64,000 nt of DNA from Gordonia rubripertincta (GCF_038024875.1 NZ_CP136136.1:3100001-3164000), one strand, 5' to 3'. Shown: positions 50,868-60,751, counted from the stretch's first letter. Notes: generated from the sequence alone by a model not told the origin. Translations and numbers: made by a program.

Positions 50868-52175
50868 CTCCCACAGTCGGACCCAGTCCAGTTGCGGTGG
50901 CGCGACGCGGATCTCGGGGCGTTGGCGCGGAACGCGCACGCGGAGTGCCGCCGGGGCGATCGTGCAGCGCACCGGGGTCGGCAACAGCACCGATTCGCCG
51001 TCGATGCCGACCGGGATCTCCGCGGCGTCGGCTTCGACGACGACCTCGGTGGCCGTCCGCTGTACCAGTCCATGTCCGTGACCGCGTCGCAGCAGGCCCA
51101 CCGCCTGCCGAGTGTCGGCGACCGACACCGTCACGACACCGAGCCGACCAGAATCGATGCGCGTGCGACGCCCCAGGCCGGCCAGGTCATTGGTGGCGTA
51201 GGGGCCGTTGCTGACCAGGATCGCCTGTGGCCCGGTCACCGTGTCGTCGCCGATGCGGGCGCGCAGGCCGGTGCCGGTACCGCCACCGAGAAGGTCGGGC
51301 AGCATGCGCAGGACCGTCCGGGTCTTGTCATCCCGGTACTCCGGACTCTGCACGACCTCTGCGTAGACCCCGAACGAGGCGTTGTTGACGAAGGGGCGCC
51401 CGTTGATCCAGCCGAGGTCGACGTGTAGCTCGACGCCGTCGTGCAGGGCATCGAGGCAGCGGGCCGGGTTCTTCCGGTCCAGCCCAAGGTCGAGCGCGAA
51501 GTGGTTACGAGTGCCGGCACTGATCACGAGGAACGGCACGTGATACTCGGCGGCGACCGCCGCCACCAGTGCCTGGGTCCCGTCGCCGCCGGCGACTCCC
51601 AGCAGATCGGCGCCACGACGCACCGCGTCGACCGCCAGTTCGGTGACGTCAAGATGCTCGGGCCCGCTCAGCAGGACGACCTCGGCGCCGAGCTGCTCGG
51701 CACGGCGTTGCAGGTCGAAGCGGCCGACCTTGCCGCCACCCGAGCGCGGGTTCATCACCACGAACGGATGGAGCACGGGCGGCGCCGGATGTTCCGGCAT
51801 GAGTGACTGCACCCGTGCGGGTCGCAACGCTCGTCGCGCGCAGGCGATCGCTGTGAGGGCCAGCGCGGCGGACACGATCACCACCCAGAGCTCGCCCTCG
51901 CGGATCAGATAGACGGCGACGACCGGGATCGGCAGGACGGCGACGACGGCGGCCAGCACGCGGATCGCGCCACGGCCGATCAGGAACCAGTAGAGCGCCA
52001 CGATGATGACGACCGAGCCGATCACGCACACCAGCGCCAGGGTGAGGAGTGCTCGCAGACCCGACACCACGACGGGCAGGACGATGGCGATCACGATGGC
52101 CGCGAACGCCGCACGGGCCCACCATCGACGAGTGACGGGTTCATCGTCGAGGGTGGTGACCGCCTCCTCGGTCAT
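50826..52175 (-). CDS. Diacylglycerol/lipid kinase-domain membrane protein
   Basis: A 449-residue protein starting at ATG 52175. The N-terminal 110 residues hold four hydrophobic helices (ARAAFAAIVIAIVLPVVV, TLALVCVIGSVVIIVALYWF). From residue 130 a DAGK-type catalytic domain follows: FVVMNPRSGGGKVGRFDL, then LLGVAGGDGTQALVAAVAAE, the GGDGT ATP motif of DgkB/LCB5-like lipid kinases, and ISAGTRNHFALDLGLDR. A membrane-fused lipid kinase of this kind is common in actinobacteria; substrate could be diacylglycerol or another lipid alcohol. Its 3' end overlaps the convergent SulP gene by 42 bases. Confidence 0.88.
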   Translation of the reverse strand: MTEEAVTTLDDEPVTRRWWARAAFAAIVIAIVLPVVVSGLRALLTLALVCVIGSVVIIVALYWFLIGRGAIRVLAAVVAVLPIPVVAVYLIREGELWVVIVSAALALTAIACARRALRPARVQSLMPEHPAPPVLHPFVVMNPRSGGGKVGRFDLQRRAEQLGAEVVLLSGPEHLDVTELAVDAVRRGADLLGVAGGDGTQALVAAVAAEYHVPFLVISAGTRNHFALDLGLDRKNPARCLDALHDGVELHVDLGWINGRPFVNNASFGVYAEVVQSPEYRDDKTRTVLRMLPDLLGGGTGTGLRARIGDDTVTGPQAILVSNGPYATNDLAGLGRRTRIDSGRLGVVTVSVADTRQAVGLLRRGHGHGLVQRTATEVVVEADAAEIPVGIDGESVLLPTPVRCTIAPAALRVRVPRQRPEIRVAPPQLDWVRLWELLRPRPARSGVRS

Positions 52176-53575
52176 GGCACCGCTTCGTCCGCACCCGCTC
52201 GTGCCGGTCGGATCACGATCTCGACCACGAGCAGTGCGATGAGACCGCACAGAACGATCAGCAACACGACCAGGCCGGTCGGGTAGTTCCAGAACATGAG
52301 CAGAACCGCCGCGATGCCGATGACCGCGGCGCGTAGAGCAATGCGCGCACGGTAGGCGGTCGTCTCGAACATGTTCGGGGGCCGCGACTTCCGTAAATTC
52401 TGCAGCGAGTCCAGACCACGGGAGAACCCGTGGCGAACCGCGACGGCCGACGCCGATCCGCCGATCAGGAAGGCTCCGATCGCCACCACGAGACCGAGGA
52501 CGGCCACGGCACGCAACGCGAGCCGTAATGGTTCGGTGACCGTGTCGGCGATGACGGACGCGGCGTCGGGGGACAGGACGTCGGGCGGGATCTCGTCGAG
52601 ATACAGTGCCCGCGCGACGATCAGCGAGATCGCCAGCGTGAGCATGCCCAGGACCAGGGAGAGGCCGACCACCGACAGGGCACGGAGCCGCCGCCCCCGC
52701 GGCGCGACCGCCACCGCTCCCAGGGCGCACGCGATCGCCAGCCACGGCAGGACGTCGGCCGCGGTGTCGAGTGCGGACACGGCACGCTGTGCGCGGACGA
52801 GTTCCGGTGACCGGAAGAGGACGAATTCCTTGTCCACGGCGGGGATCTTCTCGGCGAAGGTGAACCCTCGGTCGAGCAGTCGGGCCTTGACGTTGTCGAT
52901 GACGGTGCCGAGGGAGATGCTCACAGTTCCCGACTCGTCGACGGTCACCGAGGACGGTCCGACGTCACCGGTCACGACGGCGACGAGGGCGCCGTGGGCC
53001 CGACGATTGGCCTCCACCCACAGGGTCTCGAACTGGTCGCTCTCCACCAGGGACGACACTGTCTGGTGCACGAAGCTGCGGGCCTGGCCGGCGAGGACCG
53101 GCGCCAATCCGTCGATCGCACGGTCGACGCGTGGTGCGTTCTCGGTGGCGGGAACGGCATCGGTCAGTGCGTTGAGGGCGGTGGCGGTCAGTTCCTCGAC
53201 ATCGATGCGCGTGAAGATCTCGTCGGTGACGGTGTCGGTGATCTCCTGTTGCAGAGCCGGTTCGGAGGCAAGAGGAGACACCATCGTCAGATAACGGTCG
53301 GTGTCGAGGAGCTCGCCGCGGACGAAGCGGGCGGTCACCGAGGCGATCGCCAGCAGGGCGACAAGGACGCACAGCACAACCACCGCGAACCAGCGCCAGC
53401 CCGACCGCCGTTTACCGGTGGCGGGGCCGGGTGCTGATGTCGTGCCGGTGTCGGCCGCGGCGCGCAGTTCGGCGACCTCCGCGCGCAGACGCTCGAGTTC
53501 GGCGCGTTCGGAGGTGCTGATCGCCGTGGAATCCCCGGGCGGATCCTCGTCGGGCCCGGGGATCTCCGTGTTCAC
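52172..53575 (-). CDS. Conserved multi-pass membrane protein with large extracellular loop
   Basis: A 467-residue protein. An N-terminal coiled-coil-like stretch (ERAELERLRAEVAELRAAAD, about 23-42) precedes helix 1 (FAVVVLCVLVALLAIASVTA). A loop of about 200 residues then leads to four or five more helices from residue 275 onward. A repeated 'LDTDRYLTMVSPLASEPALQ' type sequence after helix 1 is typical of a family of actinobacterial membrane proteins of unknown function. The 3' end overlaps the start of the lipid kinase gene by 4 bases, so the two are co-translated. No catalytic motif is seen. Confidence 0.82.
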   Translation of the reverse strand: MNTEIPGPDEDPPGDSTAISTSERAELERLRAEVAELRAAADTGTTSAPGPATGKRRSGWRWFAVVVLCVLVALLAIASVTARFVRGELLDTDRYLTMVSPLASEPALQQEITDTVTDEIFTRIDVEELTATALNALTDAVPATENAPRVDRAIDGLAPVLAGQARSFVHQTVSSLVESDQFETLWVEANRRAHGALVAVVTGDVGPSSVTVDESGTVSISLGTVIDNVKARLLDRGFTFAEKIPAVDKEFVLFRSPELVRAQRAVSALDTAADVLPWLAIACALGAVAVAPRGRRLRALSVVGLSLVLGMLTLAISLIVARALYLDEIPPDVLSPDAASVIADTVTEPLRLALRAVAVLGLVVAIGAFLIGGSASAVAVRHGFSRGLDSLQNLRKSRPPNMFETTAYRARIALRAAVIGIAAVLLMFWNYPTGLVVLLIVLCGLIALLVVEIVIRPARAGADEAVP

Positions 53576-53593
53576 GGAGGAAGCCGATCGGCG

Positions 53594-54022
53594 TCAGTAC
53601 TCGGCGCGCGGGTTCCACGTCGACACGGCCCAGATGACGACCACGTCGAGTGCGATGATCAGGATCGACCACCACGGGTAGTACGGCAGCCACAGGAAGT
53701 TGGCGATGATGGACAGGCCGGCGATCACGATGGCGGTGAATCGGGCCCAACCCGCGCCGCTGACGAGCCCGGCGCCGACGATGATCGCGATGGCTCCGAG
53801 CACGATGTGAATCCAGCCCCACGTCGTGAAGTCGAATTTGTAGACGTATTCGACGCCGCGGATGAACACCTCGTCTTCGGCGACCGCGGCGATCCCCTGG
53901 GCGAGTTGGACGACTCCGACGACTATCAGGATGATCGCGGCGCCGATGGACGTCCCCGCGGCGATTCCCTGCTTGGCAGAAAGGGGTCGGCCCTCCTCGT
54001 CTACCGGTGCAGTGTGTGTCAT
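53594..54022 (-). CDS. DUF7144-like four-helix membrane protein
   Basis: A 142-residue protein starting at ATG 54022, with GAGGAGGG 5 bases upstream. Four transmembrane helices are visible: GAAIILIVVGVVQLAQGIAA, TWGWIHIVLGAIAIIVGAG, FTAIVIAGLSIIANFLWL and SILIIALDVVVIWAVSTW. The conserved WGWIHxxxG and PYYPWWSIL segments are those of a widespread actinobacterial family annotated as DUF7144 or vitamin K epoxide-like membrane proteins; I rely on memory for the name. No function is known. It starts the leftward run of three membrane genes. Confidence 0.8.
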   Translation of the reverse strand: MTHTAPVDEEGRPLSAKQGIAAGTSIGAAIILIVVGVVQLAQGIAAVAEDEVFIRGVEYVYKFDFTTWGWIHIVLGAIAIIVGAGLVSGAGWARFTAIVIAGLSIIANFLWLPYYPWWSILIIALDVVVIWAVSTWNPRAEY

Positions 54023-54208
54023 GACGCCCTCCTCTGGACAATTGGACAATCAGGAGTGTGCGTCTGGAAAAGTCGAATCCGCAAGATATTCGGCAAACTG
54101 GTCATTCTTTGGTCCCGATTGCTACCTCAAATGAAACCTGTTGGGCGGCAGATTGTTAGGGAGTCGAAAAACTCTTTACGAAGAAATGGGCGATTGTTTG
54201 TCAGGTCT
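54023..54208. other. AT-richer junction between the ATPase block and the purine block
   Basis: About 185 bases rich in A and T compared with both flanks (for example GTCAGGTCTTTAATTGAAAG near the right end). It carries the promoter region of the leftward DUF7144-like gene and the end of the dehydrogenase gene at 54209. No gene, repeat or integrase remnant is visible. Confidence 0.5.
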
Positions 54209-56992
54209 TTAATTGAAAGTCGCACCACCCGATTGCTGGTGCGTGAGACGCCAGATCCGGTCCCGTGACATCGGCGTCTCGTACGGACGGACGTCGAGGG
54301 CCCGACGGATGGCGTTGGCCAATGCGGGGGCCACCGGGTTGAAGGGTGACTCCGACATCGACTTCGCGCCGAAAGGGCCGAGTTGGTCGGCGGTTTCGGC
54401 GAAGTACACCTCGGTGAACGGGATGTCCGCCATCTGGGGGACACGGTAGGTGCGGAACACCTTGGTCACGGGTGATCCGTTGTCGAGCATGATCTCCTCG
54501 AACAGGGCGGCGCCGATACCCTGCGCCACACCGCCTTCGACCTGGCCGCGACACTGCTCGGGGTTCATCACGGTGCCGGCGTCGGCCGCGTGGATCGACT
54601 GCAGGATCGCGACGGCACCGGTCTCGGTGTCGACCGCGACGCGGAAAGCCTGCACATCGAATGCGATGGAACGCATCTCGCCCCGTTCCTCACCGGTGGC
54701 GATGGCGCGTGGACCGTCCGGATACCGCACGCGGTGACGCTCGTCGACGCCGTCGATGAGCTCACGGAATCCGATCAGCCGATCGCCGGCCACCGCACCG
54801 TCCGGACGCAGTTCGATGCGTTCGGCATCGACCCCGGTGAGTCGGCACGCGGCGTCGACGAGCGTGTCGCGCAGCGCGAGCGAAGCGCCGTACACAGCCT
54901 TTCCGGCGACGGTGGTCCCCGCGGAGGCGAACGCCCCGGTGTCGTGCGGGACGGCGTCGGTGTCCCCGTGCCAGAGCGAGACCCGGCCCGGCTCGGTCGA
55001 CAGCGCTGACGCGACGATCTGCGTGTGGACCGTCGTGGTGCCGTTGCCGAACTCGCAGGTGCCGACGCCGACGTGGTAGGTGCCGGCGGGGTCGACGGCC
55101 ACCGTGACGTCGGCGAAATGGCCGCGCGGGGCCATCGTGGCGATCGCTGAGATCGCCATCCCCTCGCCGACCCGCCATCGCGGGCCGGGCGGGATGACGG
55201 CGCCGTTGCCGCGGCGGAGAGCGGTTTCGGCGAGGTCCAGGCACTGGTCGAGACCGTAACTGCCGTACACCAGGTCGATCTCGGGGTCGGGCCGAGCGAT
55301 GAGAAGCGGATCGCCGTCGGCGACGGCATTGCGTCGCCGGAGTTCGAAGGGGTCGATGCCCAGTCGGACCGCGAGTTCGTCCATCGCCGACTCGACCGCG
55401 AAGATCACCTGTCCGAGGCCGTATCCGCGGAAGGCACCCGACGGCGGGTTGTTGGTGTAGACGGCCTCGGCGTCGATCCGCTTGACCGGGCAGTTGTAGA
55501 CCGAGACCGATTCGGCGCAGGCATGGAACATGACGCCGATCGCGTGGTTGCCGTAGGCGCCGGTGTCCGAGAGCATGTCCACGCGGAGGGCGGTGAGCCG
55601 GCCGTCGTCGTCGGCGCCGAGATCCACGGTCACCCGCATCGGGTGGCGGTAGGTCGTACGTGTCATCTCGTCGGTGCGGGTCATCTCGTACACGCAGGGC
55701 CGGCCGGTACGCAGGGTGGCGACCGCGGCGAGATCCTCGGTCAGCATCTCCTGTTTGCCGCCGAAACCGCCGCCGACGCGGCCACTGAACACCCGGACCT
55801 TCTCGGGCGGAAGGTCGAGGAGCCGTGCGAGTTCGTCGCGTACCAGGAAGGGGACCTGCGTGCTCGTGCGGACGACCAGCCGGCCGGTGGCATCGGTCCA
55901 GGCGATCGATCCGTGGGTCTCCAACTGGGCGTGGGTGACCCGTCCGGTGCGCCAGGTTCCGTGCACGGTCGTCGACGACGCCGCGAGCGCTTCCTCGACG
56001 TCGCCGCCGAACCCCTCGTGGAAGGTCGCGACGATGTTCTGATCGGCCGCCACGACACGGTCCTCGGGGGTGCGGTCGGGATGGAGAACCGGGGCCCCGG
56101 GTGCTCGCGCCTCCTCGGGGTCGAAAACCGTGGGCAGTTCCTCGTAGTCGACGCGGATCAGCGCCGCGGCCTGTTCGGCCGTTCCCGGGGTCGCCGCGAC
56201 GACGGCTGCGACGCGCTGCCCGATGAAACGCACGACGGGATCGAAGACCAGTGTGTCGTCGGGGTCTTCGAGCCGGTTCTGGTGACGTCCCGTGGAAAAC
56301 CTTGGTGTCGAGACGTTCTCGTGGGTGAGGATCGCCTCGACGCCGGGAAGGGCGGATGCGTCGCTCGTGTCGATCGACCGGATGCGTGCGTGCGCGTGCG
56401 GCGAACCGAGCACGTGGATGTGCAGTGCACCTTCGACGGGGACGTCGAAGGTGTATGCCTCGGTGCCGGTCACGACGCGTCGGGCCGCGGGCGGGCACAC
56501 CGAGGTGCCGACACCCGTGCCGCTGTCGTCGGCCGTGTCCCCGCCCGGGTGGGGCCGACCGGGCGCCACGGCGTTGCCGATCGCGTCCCTGATCGATCGG
56601 TATCCGGTGCAGCGGCAGATGTTTCCTTTCATCCGCCGCGGCAGGTCGGGGAGGTCGTCCGGGGTGAGGGTCGAGGCGGTGACGATCATGCCTGCGGTGC
56701 AGAATCCGCACTGGAAGCCGAAGTTGTCGACGAAGGCCTGCTGCACCGGGTGCAGGTCGTCGGGGGTGCCGAGGCCGGCGACCGTGGTCACCGACTTCCC
56801 GGCGATGCGCTGTGCGGGAAAGATGCAGGAGTGCACGGGTTGTCCGTCGACGAGGACCGAACACGCCCCGCAATCGCCTGCGTCACAACCCTTCTTCACC
56901 TCGAAGTGGGCGTGCTGCCGCAGGAGCATCCGAAGGCATTGTCCTGCAGCCGGCTCGGCGTCGATCTTCTCGCCGTTGACCTCGAACTCCAT
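54209..56992 (-). CDS. Xanthine dehydrogenase-type molybdoenzyme, fused [2Fe-2S] and Mo subunits
   Basis: A 927-residue fusion. Residues 1-155 are the iron-sulfur subunit: KKGCDAGDCGACSVLVDG plus a later Cys forms the plant-type cluster, and CGFCTAGMIVTAS with ICRCTGYRSIRDAI forms the second cluster. Residues 170-927 are the molybdopterin subunit, with VGGGFGGKQEMLTEDLAAVA and PSGAFRGYGLGQVIFAVESA. The terminal FGAKSMSESPFNPVAPALA carries the Glu expected to act as base. The FAD domain is a separate gene just upstream. With the adjacent deaminase it probably oxidises hypoxanthine/xanthine or 8-oxo purines toward urate. Substrate is inference from context. Confidence 0.9.
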   Translation of the reverse strand: MEFEVNGEKIDAEPAAGQCLRMLLRQHAHFEVKKGCDAGDCGACSVLVDGQPVHSCIFPAQRIAGKSVTTVAGLGTPDDLHPVQQAFVDNFGFQCGFCTAGMIVTASTLTPDDLPDLPRRMKGNICRCTGYRSIRDAIGNAVAPGRPHPGGDTADDSGTGVGTSVCPPAARRVVTGTEAYTFDVPVEGALHIHVLGSPHAHARIRSIDTSDASALPGVEAILTHENVSTPRFSTGRHQNRLEDPDDTLVFDPVVRFIGQRVAAVVAATPGTAEQAAALIRVDYEELPTVFDPEEARAPGAPVLHPDRTPEDRVVAADQNIVATFHEGFGGDVEEALAASSTTVHGTWRTGRVTHAQLETHGSIAWTDATGRLVVRTSTQVPFLVRDELARLLDLPPEKVRVFSGRVGGGFGGKQEMLTEDLAAVATLRTGRPCVYEMTRTDEMTRTTYRHPMRVTVDLGADDDGRLTALRVDMLSDTGAYGNHAIGVMFHACAESVSVYNCPVKRIDAEAVYTNNPPSGAFRGYGLGQVIFAVESAMDELAVRLGIDPFELRRRNAVADGDPLLIARPDPEIDLVYGSYGLDQCLDLAETALRRGNGAVIPPGPRWRVGEGMAISAIATMAPRGHFADVTVAVDPAGTYHVGVGTCEFGNGTTTVHTQIVASALSTEPGRVSLWHGDTDAVPHDTGAFASAGTTVAGKAVYGASLALRDTLVDAACRLTGVDAERIELRPDGAVAGDRLIGFRELIDGVDERHRVRYPDGPRAIATGEERGEMRSIAFDVQAFRVAVDTETGAVAILQSIHAADAGTVMNPEQCRGQVEGGVAQGIGAALFEEIMLDNGSPVTKVFRTYRVPQMADIPFTEVYFAETADQLGPFGAKSMSESPFNPVAPALANAIRRALDVRPYETPMSRDRIWRLTHQQSGGATFN

Positions 56993-56996
56993 CGTC

Positions 56997-57815
56997 CTAC
57001 CCCGTCCCGTTGAGCTCGACGCGGATCTCCTCGGCGAGGACCGCCGACACCCCGCGGCGCCAGTCTGCCGACCCGAGCGGATCGGTGTAGTAGCCGCGGG
57101 CGGTGGAGATGTCGTGACGCAACCGGTCCGCGGTCGGCGGACGGGGATATCGCAGCACCGTGGGCCACTCGGTGGCGGCCGTGATCCCGTAGACCGTGGT
57201 GCCGTCGGGATCGATGCGGCCGGTCACGACCGCACCGGAGCGGCCGAGATCGACGAGTGCGATCTTGCGGAACCCGGTGACGGCGGCGACCGCGTGCGCG
57301 GGGAAGTCGACGGCACGCAGGACCTCCCCGGGGCCGAGAACGTTGATGCCGTTGCCGATCACCAGATCGGCGACCGGGATGTCGCGATCGGCGCCCTCGG
57401 GATGCCAGATGTGCGCCGTGGCGTCGAGCGCGACGCCGAGGGAGACCATCGACGCCGCCGCGAACGACCGGCAGATGTTGCCGCCGACCGTGGCCATGTT
57501 CCAGATCTTGAACGACGCGAGAAGGGCGTTCGCGCACTGGGCGAACAGCGGGTGGGCGCGAAAACCGGGACGCGGCGGCAGTGCGACCAGTTCGGCGATG
57601 GTGCAGGTGGCGCCGATACGGAGGCCGCCGCCGGGCAGGTCTTCGACCGATTGCCAACCCATTTCGCTGAGGTCGACGAGACCGGTGGTGGCCGGCTGGG
57701 GCTCGGAGAAGACCCATGTGCCGCCGGCGACTAGCTGTTCGCCGGGTGCCGGGAACACTTCGTCGCGGGAACGTGCGAACCGGTACTGGGTGACGGCGGT
57801 GAGATCCATCAGCAT
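56997..57815 (-). CDS. FAD-binding subunit of a molybdopterin dehydrogenase
   Basis: A 272-residue protein of the CoxM/XdhB-FAD type, starting at ATG 57815 (MLMDLTAVTQYRFARSR). The FAD pyrophosphate motif is EQLVAGGTWVFSEPQPA, and the second flavin motif is NMATVGGNICRSFAAAS (TxGGNI). Its stop lies 4 bases before the start of the fused Fe-S/Mo subunit, so the pair makes a two-gene, three-function enzyme. Its start overlaps the deaminase gene by 7 bases. The order deaminase, FAD subunit, fused subunit supports one purine operon. Confidence 0.92.
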   Translation of the reverse strand: MLMDLTAVTQYRFARSRDEVFPAPGEQLVAGGTWVFSEPQPATTGLVDLSEMGWQSVEDLPGGGLRIGATCTIAELVALPPRPGFRAHPLFAQCANALLASFKIWNMATVGGNICRSFAAASMVSLGVALDATAHIWHPEGADRDIPVADLVIGNGINVLGPGEVLRAVDFPAHAVAAVTGFRKIALVDLGRSGAVVTGRIDPDGTTVYGITAATEWPTVLRYPRPPTADRLRHDISTARGYYTDPLGSADWRRGVSAVLAEEIRVELNGTG

Positions 57816-59164
57816 GCCTTGTCGAGAAGGCGGCGGTGCTGCGTCGCGACGGCGGTGGTCATCTGTTCGGTGTCGATGGTGAGCAGGTCACCGTCGGCGA
57901 CCACCTGCCGGCCCTGTACCCACGACGCCTTGATCGGTGGGATCGCTCCCAGGATCAGAGCGGCGACCGGGTCGTCGATGTCGCGGTGGGCGACGGTGGA
58001 CAGATCCCACAGTACGAGGTCGGCGAGCTTCCCGGGTTCGATCGATCCGATCTCGTCTTCCCGGCCCAGCACCCGCGCACCGCCGCGGGTCGCGAGTTCG
58101 AGTGCCGTGCGGGTGGTCAGCGCGGTCGGGCCGCCGCGCGCGCGGGCCATGAGGACGGCCTGATGCGCCTCCTCGAGCAGTCGTGCGGACTCGTTCGACG
58201 CCGCGCCGTCGACCCCGAGTCCCACAGGCACCCCGGCGTCGACGAGGTCCCGGGTGCGACAGATCCCGTTGCCCAGGCGGGCATTCGAGGTGGGGCAGTG
58301 CGCGACCCCGGTCGAGGTGGCGGCCAGGCGAGCGATCGCCGCGTCGTCGAATTCCACTCCGTGTGCGAACCACACGTCGGGGCCGACCCACCCGACCGAC
58401 TCCATGTACTCCAGCGGCGTCGAACCGAAATGCTCGGCGCAGTAGGTGTTCTCGTCGGCGGACTCGGCGAGGTGCGTGTGCATGCGGACGCCGAGTTCGC
58501 GGGCGAGGACCGCCGATTCACGCAGCAGGTCGGTGGTGACGGAGAAGGGCGAACACGGCGCGAGTGCGATCCGCAGCATCGAGTCGCGGGACGGATCGTG
58601 CCACCGCGCAACGGCATCGGTACTGGCGGCGAGGATGTCGTCGATCGTCTGGACCACGGTGTCCGGTGGCAGTCCGCCGTCCTTCTCCGACAGGTCCATC
58701 GATCCGCGGGTGGGATGGAAGCGCAGCCCGATCTCGCCGGCGGCGGCGATCTCGGCGCCGAGCAGATCGCCACCCTCGCGCGGGAACACGTAGTGGTGAT
58801 CGGTGGTCGTCGTGCATCCGGACAGGGCGAGCTGGGTCAGCCCGCCCAGGGCGGCGGCGTGCAGGGTCTCTTCGTCGATCCCGGCCCAGATCGGGTAGAG
58901 CGTGGTGAGCCACTGGAACAGCGTGTGATCGGCCGCGAGTCCCCGCGTGATCCATTGGTAGAGGTGATGATGCGTGTTCACCAGACCCGGAGTCAGTACG
59001 CAACCGCGGCCGTCGACGCGGACGGCGTCGCCGGCCTCGATCGGGTCGGTGGACACCGCGACGATCGTCGTTTCCTCGATGAGCACCGACGCGCGGGGCA
59101 GCTCCCGACGCTGCGCGTCGACGGTGAGGACGAAGGCGTTCTCGATGAGTGTCGCTGGGGGCAC
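57809..59164 (-). CDS. 8-Oxoguanine/guanine deaminase-type amidohydrolase
   Basis: A 451-residue metal-dependent deaminase of the AtzB/8-oxoguanine deaminase group. The metal ligands are the HxH of TPGLVNTHHHLYQWITRG, His in RMHTHLAESADENTYC, His of WFAHGVEFDDAAI, and the Asp of GLGVDGAASNESARLLEE. Related enzymes turn 8-oxoguanine to urate or guanine to xanthine, which would then enter the dehydrogenase encoded next. Alternative members of this group act on s-triazines. The purine assignment rests on the neighbouring genes. It is first in the leftward operon. Confidence 0.9.
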   Translation of the reverse strand: MPPATLIENAFVLTVDAQRRELPRASVLIEETTIVAVSTDPIEAGDAVRVDGRGCVLTPGLVNTHHHLYQWITRGLAADHTLFQWLTTLYPIWAGIDEETLHAAALGGLTQLALSGCTTTTDHHYVFPREGGDLLGAEIAAAGEIGLRFHPTRGSMDLSEKDGGLPPDTVVQTIDDILAASTDAVARWHDPSRDSMLRIALAPCSPFSVTTDLLRESAVLARELGVRMHTHLAESADENTYCAEHFGSTPLEYMESVGWVGPDVWFAHGVEFDDAAIARLAATSTGVAHCPTSNARLGNGICRTRDLVDAGVPVGLGVDGAASNESARLLEEAHQAVLMARARGGPTALTTRTALELATRGGARVLGREDEIGSIEPGKLADLVLWDLSTVAHRDIDDPVAALILGAIPPIKASWVQGRQVVADGDLLTIDTEQMTTAVATQHRRLLDKAC

Positions 59165-59248
59165 GGCGTCACGCTACGTGGATCGGGCGCTCACCGCATC
59201 ACGATCTCCCGGGCGTCGCGGACACGACCGCGATCGGCGAGTGCGGTG

Positions 59249-60751
59249 TCACACCTGCGTTTCGGCGAGTCCGCGGTGGGCCGGGATGGCCAGCGCGACC
59301 ACCGTGGCGACCACGCAGGTGGCTAACGCGATACCCGCCGCCCACAGATAGCCGTCGCTCGCCGGAACCGCGATAGTCGACCCGTCAGGGCCGGCGATGG
59401 CGATCATCGACCATGTCAGGAGCATGCCGACGACCGCGGATGCGGTGGAGGTGCCGATGATCCGCATGAGGGCGTTGACACCGTTCGACTCGCCGGTCTG
59501 CTCGACGCTCACCGATTGCATGATGAGTGCCGGCATCGCTGAGTAGGCGATGCCCAGACCGGCGCCGATGCAGCAGGCGATGACCATCATGTGAATCCAG
59601 GTCAGGGCCCAGGGGCCGGTCAGCCCGACGATGAAGACGACGTATCCGATGCCGATGATGACCCCGCCCATCGCCAGCGAGACCCGCGCGCCGAAGAGTG
59701 CGTTGGTCCGTCCGCTGATGTGCGAGAACACGAACATCACCAGACCGCTCGGGGCGAGGATCAGGCTCGCATGGACCATGTCGTAACCGAAACCGTTGGG
59801 GCTGCTGGTGGGCGCCATGAGCAACTGGATCGGGATGAGCTGCATGGAGTAGAAGGCGAAGCCGGTGGCGATCGAGGCCAGGTTGGTGAGGAGCAGGGGA
59901 CGCTCGCCGAGGATGCGGAGGTCGATGAGCGGGTTGGTTCGCCGGAGTTCGACGAACGTCCACAGGGCCAGCAGTACGACGAACCCGGCGAAGCAGCCCA
60001 GCGTGAGCGGGCTGCCCCATCCCCACACCGCGCCCTTCGACAGCGGCAGGAGAAGACAGATCAGGACGCCGGTGAGTCCAACCGCGCCGAAGAAGTCGAA
60101 GCGGCCGCCCGACGAGGGCGTGGTCGACGGGACGGTGAGGGCGACGCCCACCGCCGCGAGGGTCGACGCCGCGGCACAGGACCAGAACAGGGCGTGCCAG
60201 CTGACGTGCTGGGCGATCGCCGCGGCGAACGGCAGACCGAGGGCGCCGCCGATGCCGAGCGAGGCGCTCATCGTGCCGACGGCCGAGCCGAGGTAACGAG
60301 CCGGGACGATGTCGCGCATGACGCTGATGCCGAGCGCCACGATGCCGAAACCGAGGCCCTGGAGTCCGCGGCCGAGGATGAACACCGGAAGCGAGGTGGC
60401 GAGCGCACAGGCGACGGAACCGAGCGCAACGAAACCGAGACTGCCCAGGATGGCGAGCCGTTTGCCGTACATGTCGCCGATGCGACCGCCGATCGGGGTG
60501 GCGACGGCACCCACCAGCAGGGTGATGGTGATGGCCCAGGTGGTGTTGGACGCGTCGGCCTTCAGCAGGGTCGGCAGTTGGGGGATGAGCGGAACGATGA
60601 TCGTCTGCATCAGGGCGACGACGATGCCGGCCAGGCAGAGCACCGCGACCGCCGCACGGGGATGTGTGTGCTCGTCGGTCCCGGCCGGGGAGGTGTCGGG
60701 GTGCGGCTTCTCTTCGCCCCGCGATCCGTTGGTCTCGGTCCTGCTCGTCAC
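59249..60751 (-). CDS. MFS transporter, DHA2-type with 14 predicted helices
   Basis: A 500-residue major facilitator. The N-terminal cytoplasmic stretch is hydrophilic. Motif A-like GGRIGDMYGKRLAILGSL lies between helices 2 and 3, and ILGRGLQGLGFGIVALGIS matches motif B. Some 14 hydrophobic segments can be traced, as in drug:H+ antiporter family 2. It is read in the same direction as the purine catabolic genes, 84 bases upstream of the deaminase, so it may import purines or export a product; a drug-efflux role cannot be ruled out. Confidence 0.88.
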   Translation of the reverse strand: MTSRTETNGSRGEEKPHPDTSPAGTDEHTHPRAAVAVLCLAGIVVALMQTIIVPLIPQLPTLLKADASNTTWAITITLLVGAVATPIGGRIGDMYGKRLAILGSLGFVALGSVACALATSLPVFILGRGLQGLGFGIVALGISVMRDIVPARYLGSAVGTMSASLGIGGALGLPFAAAIAQHVSWHALFWSCAAASTLAAVGVALTVPSTTPSSGGRFDFFGAVGLTGVLICLLLPLSKGAVWGWGSPLTLGCFAGFVVLLALWTFVELRRTNPLIDLRILGERPLLLTNLASIATGFAFYSMQLIPIQLLMAPTSSPNGFGYDMVHASLILAPSGLVMFVFSHISGRTNALFGARVSLAMGGVIIGIGYVVFIVGLTGPWALTWIHMMVIACCIGAGLGIAYSAMPALIMQSVSVEQTGESNGVNALMRIIGTSTASAVVGMLLTWSMIAIAGPDGSTIAVPASDGYLWAAGIALATCVVATVVALAIPAHRGLAETQV

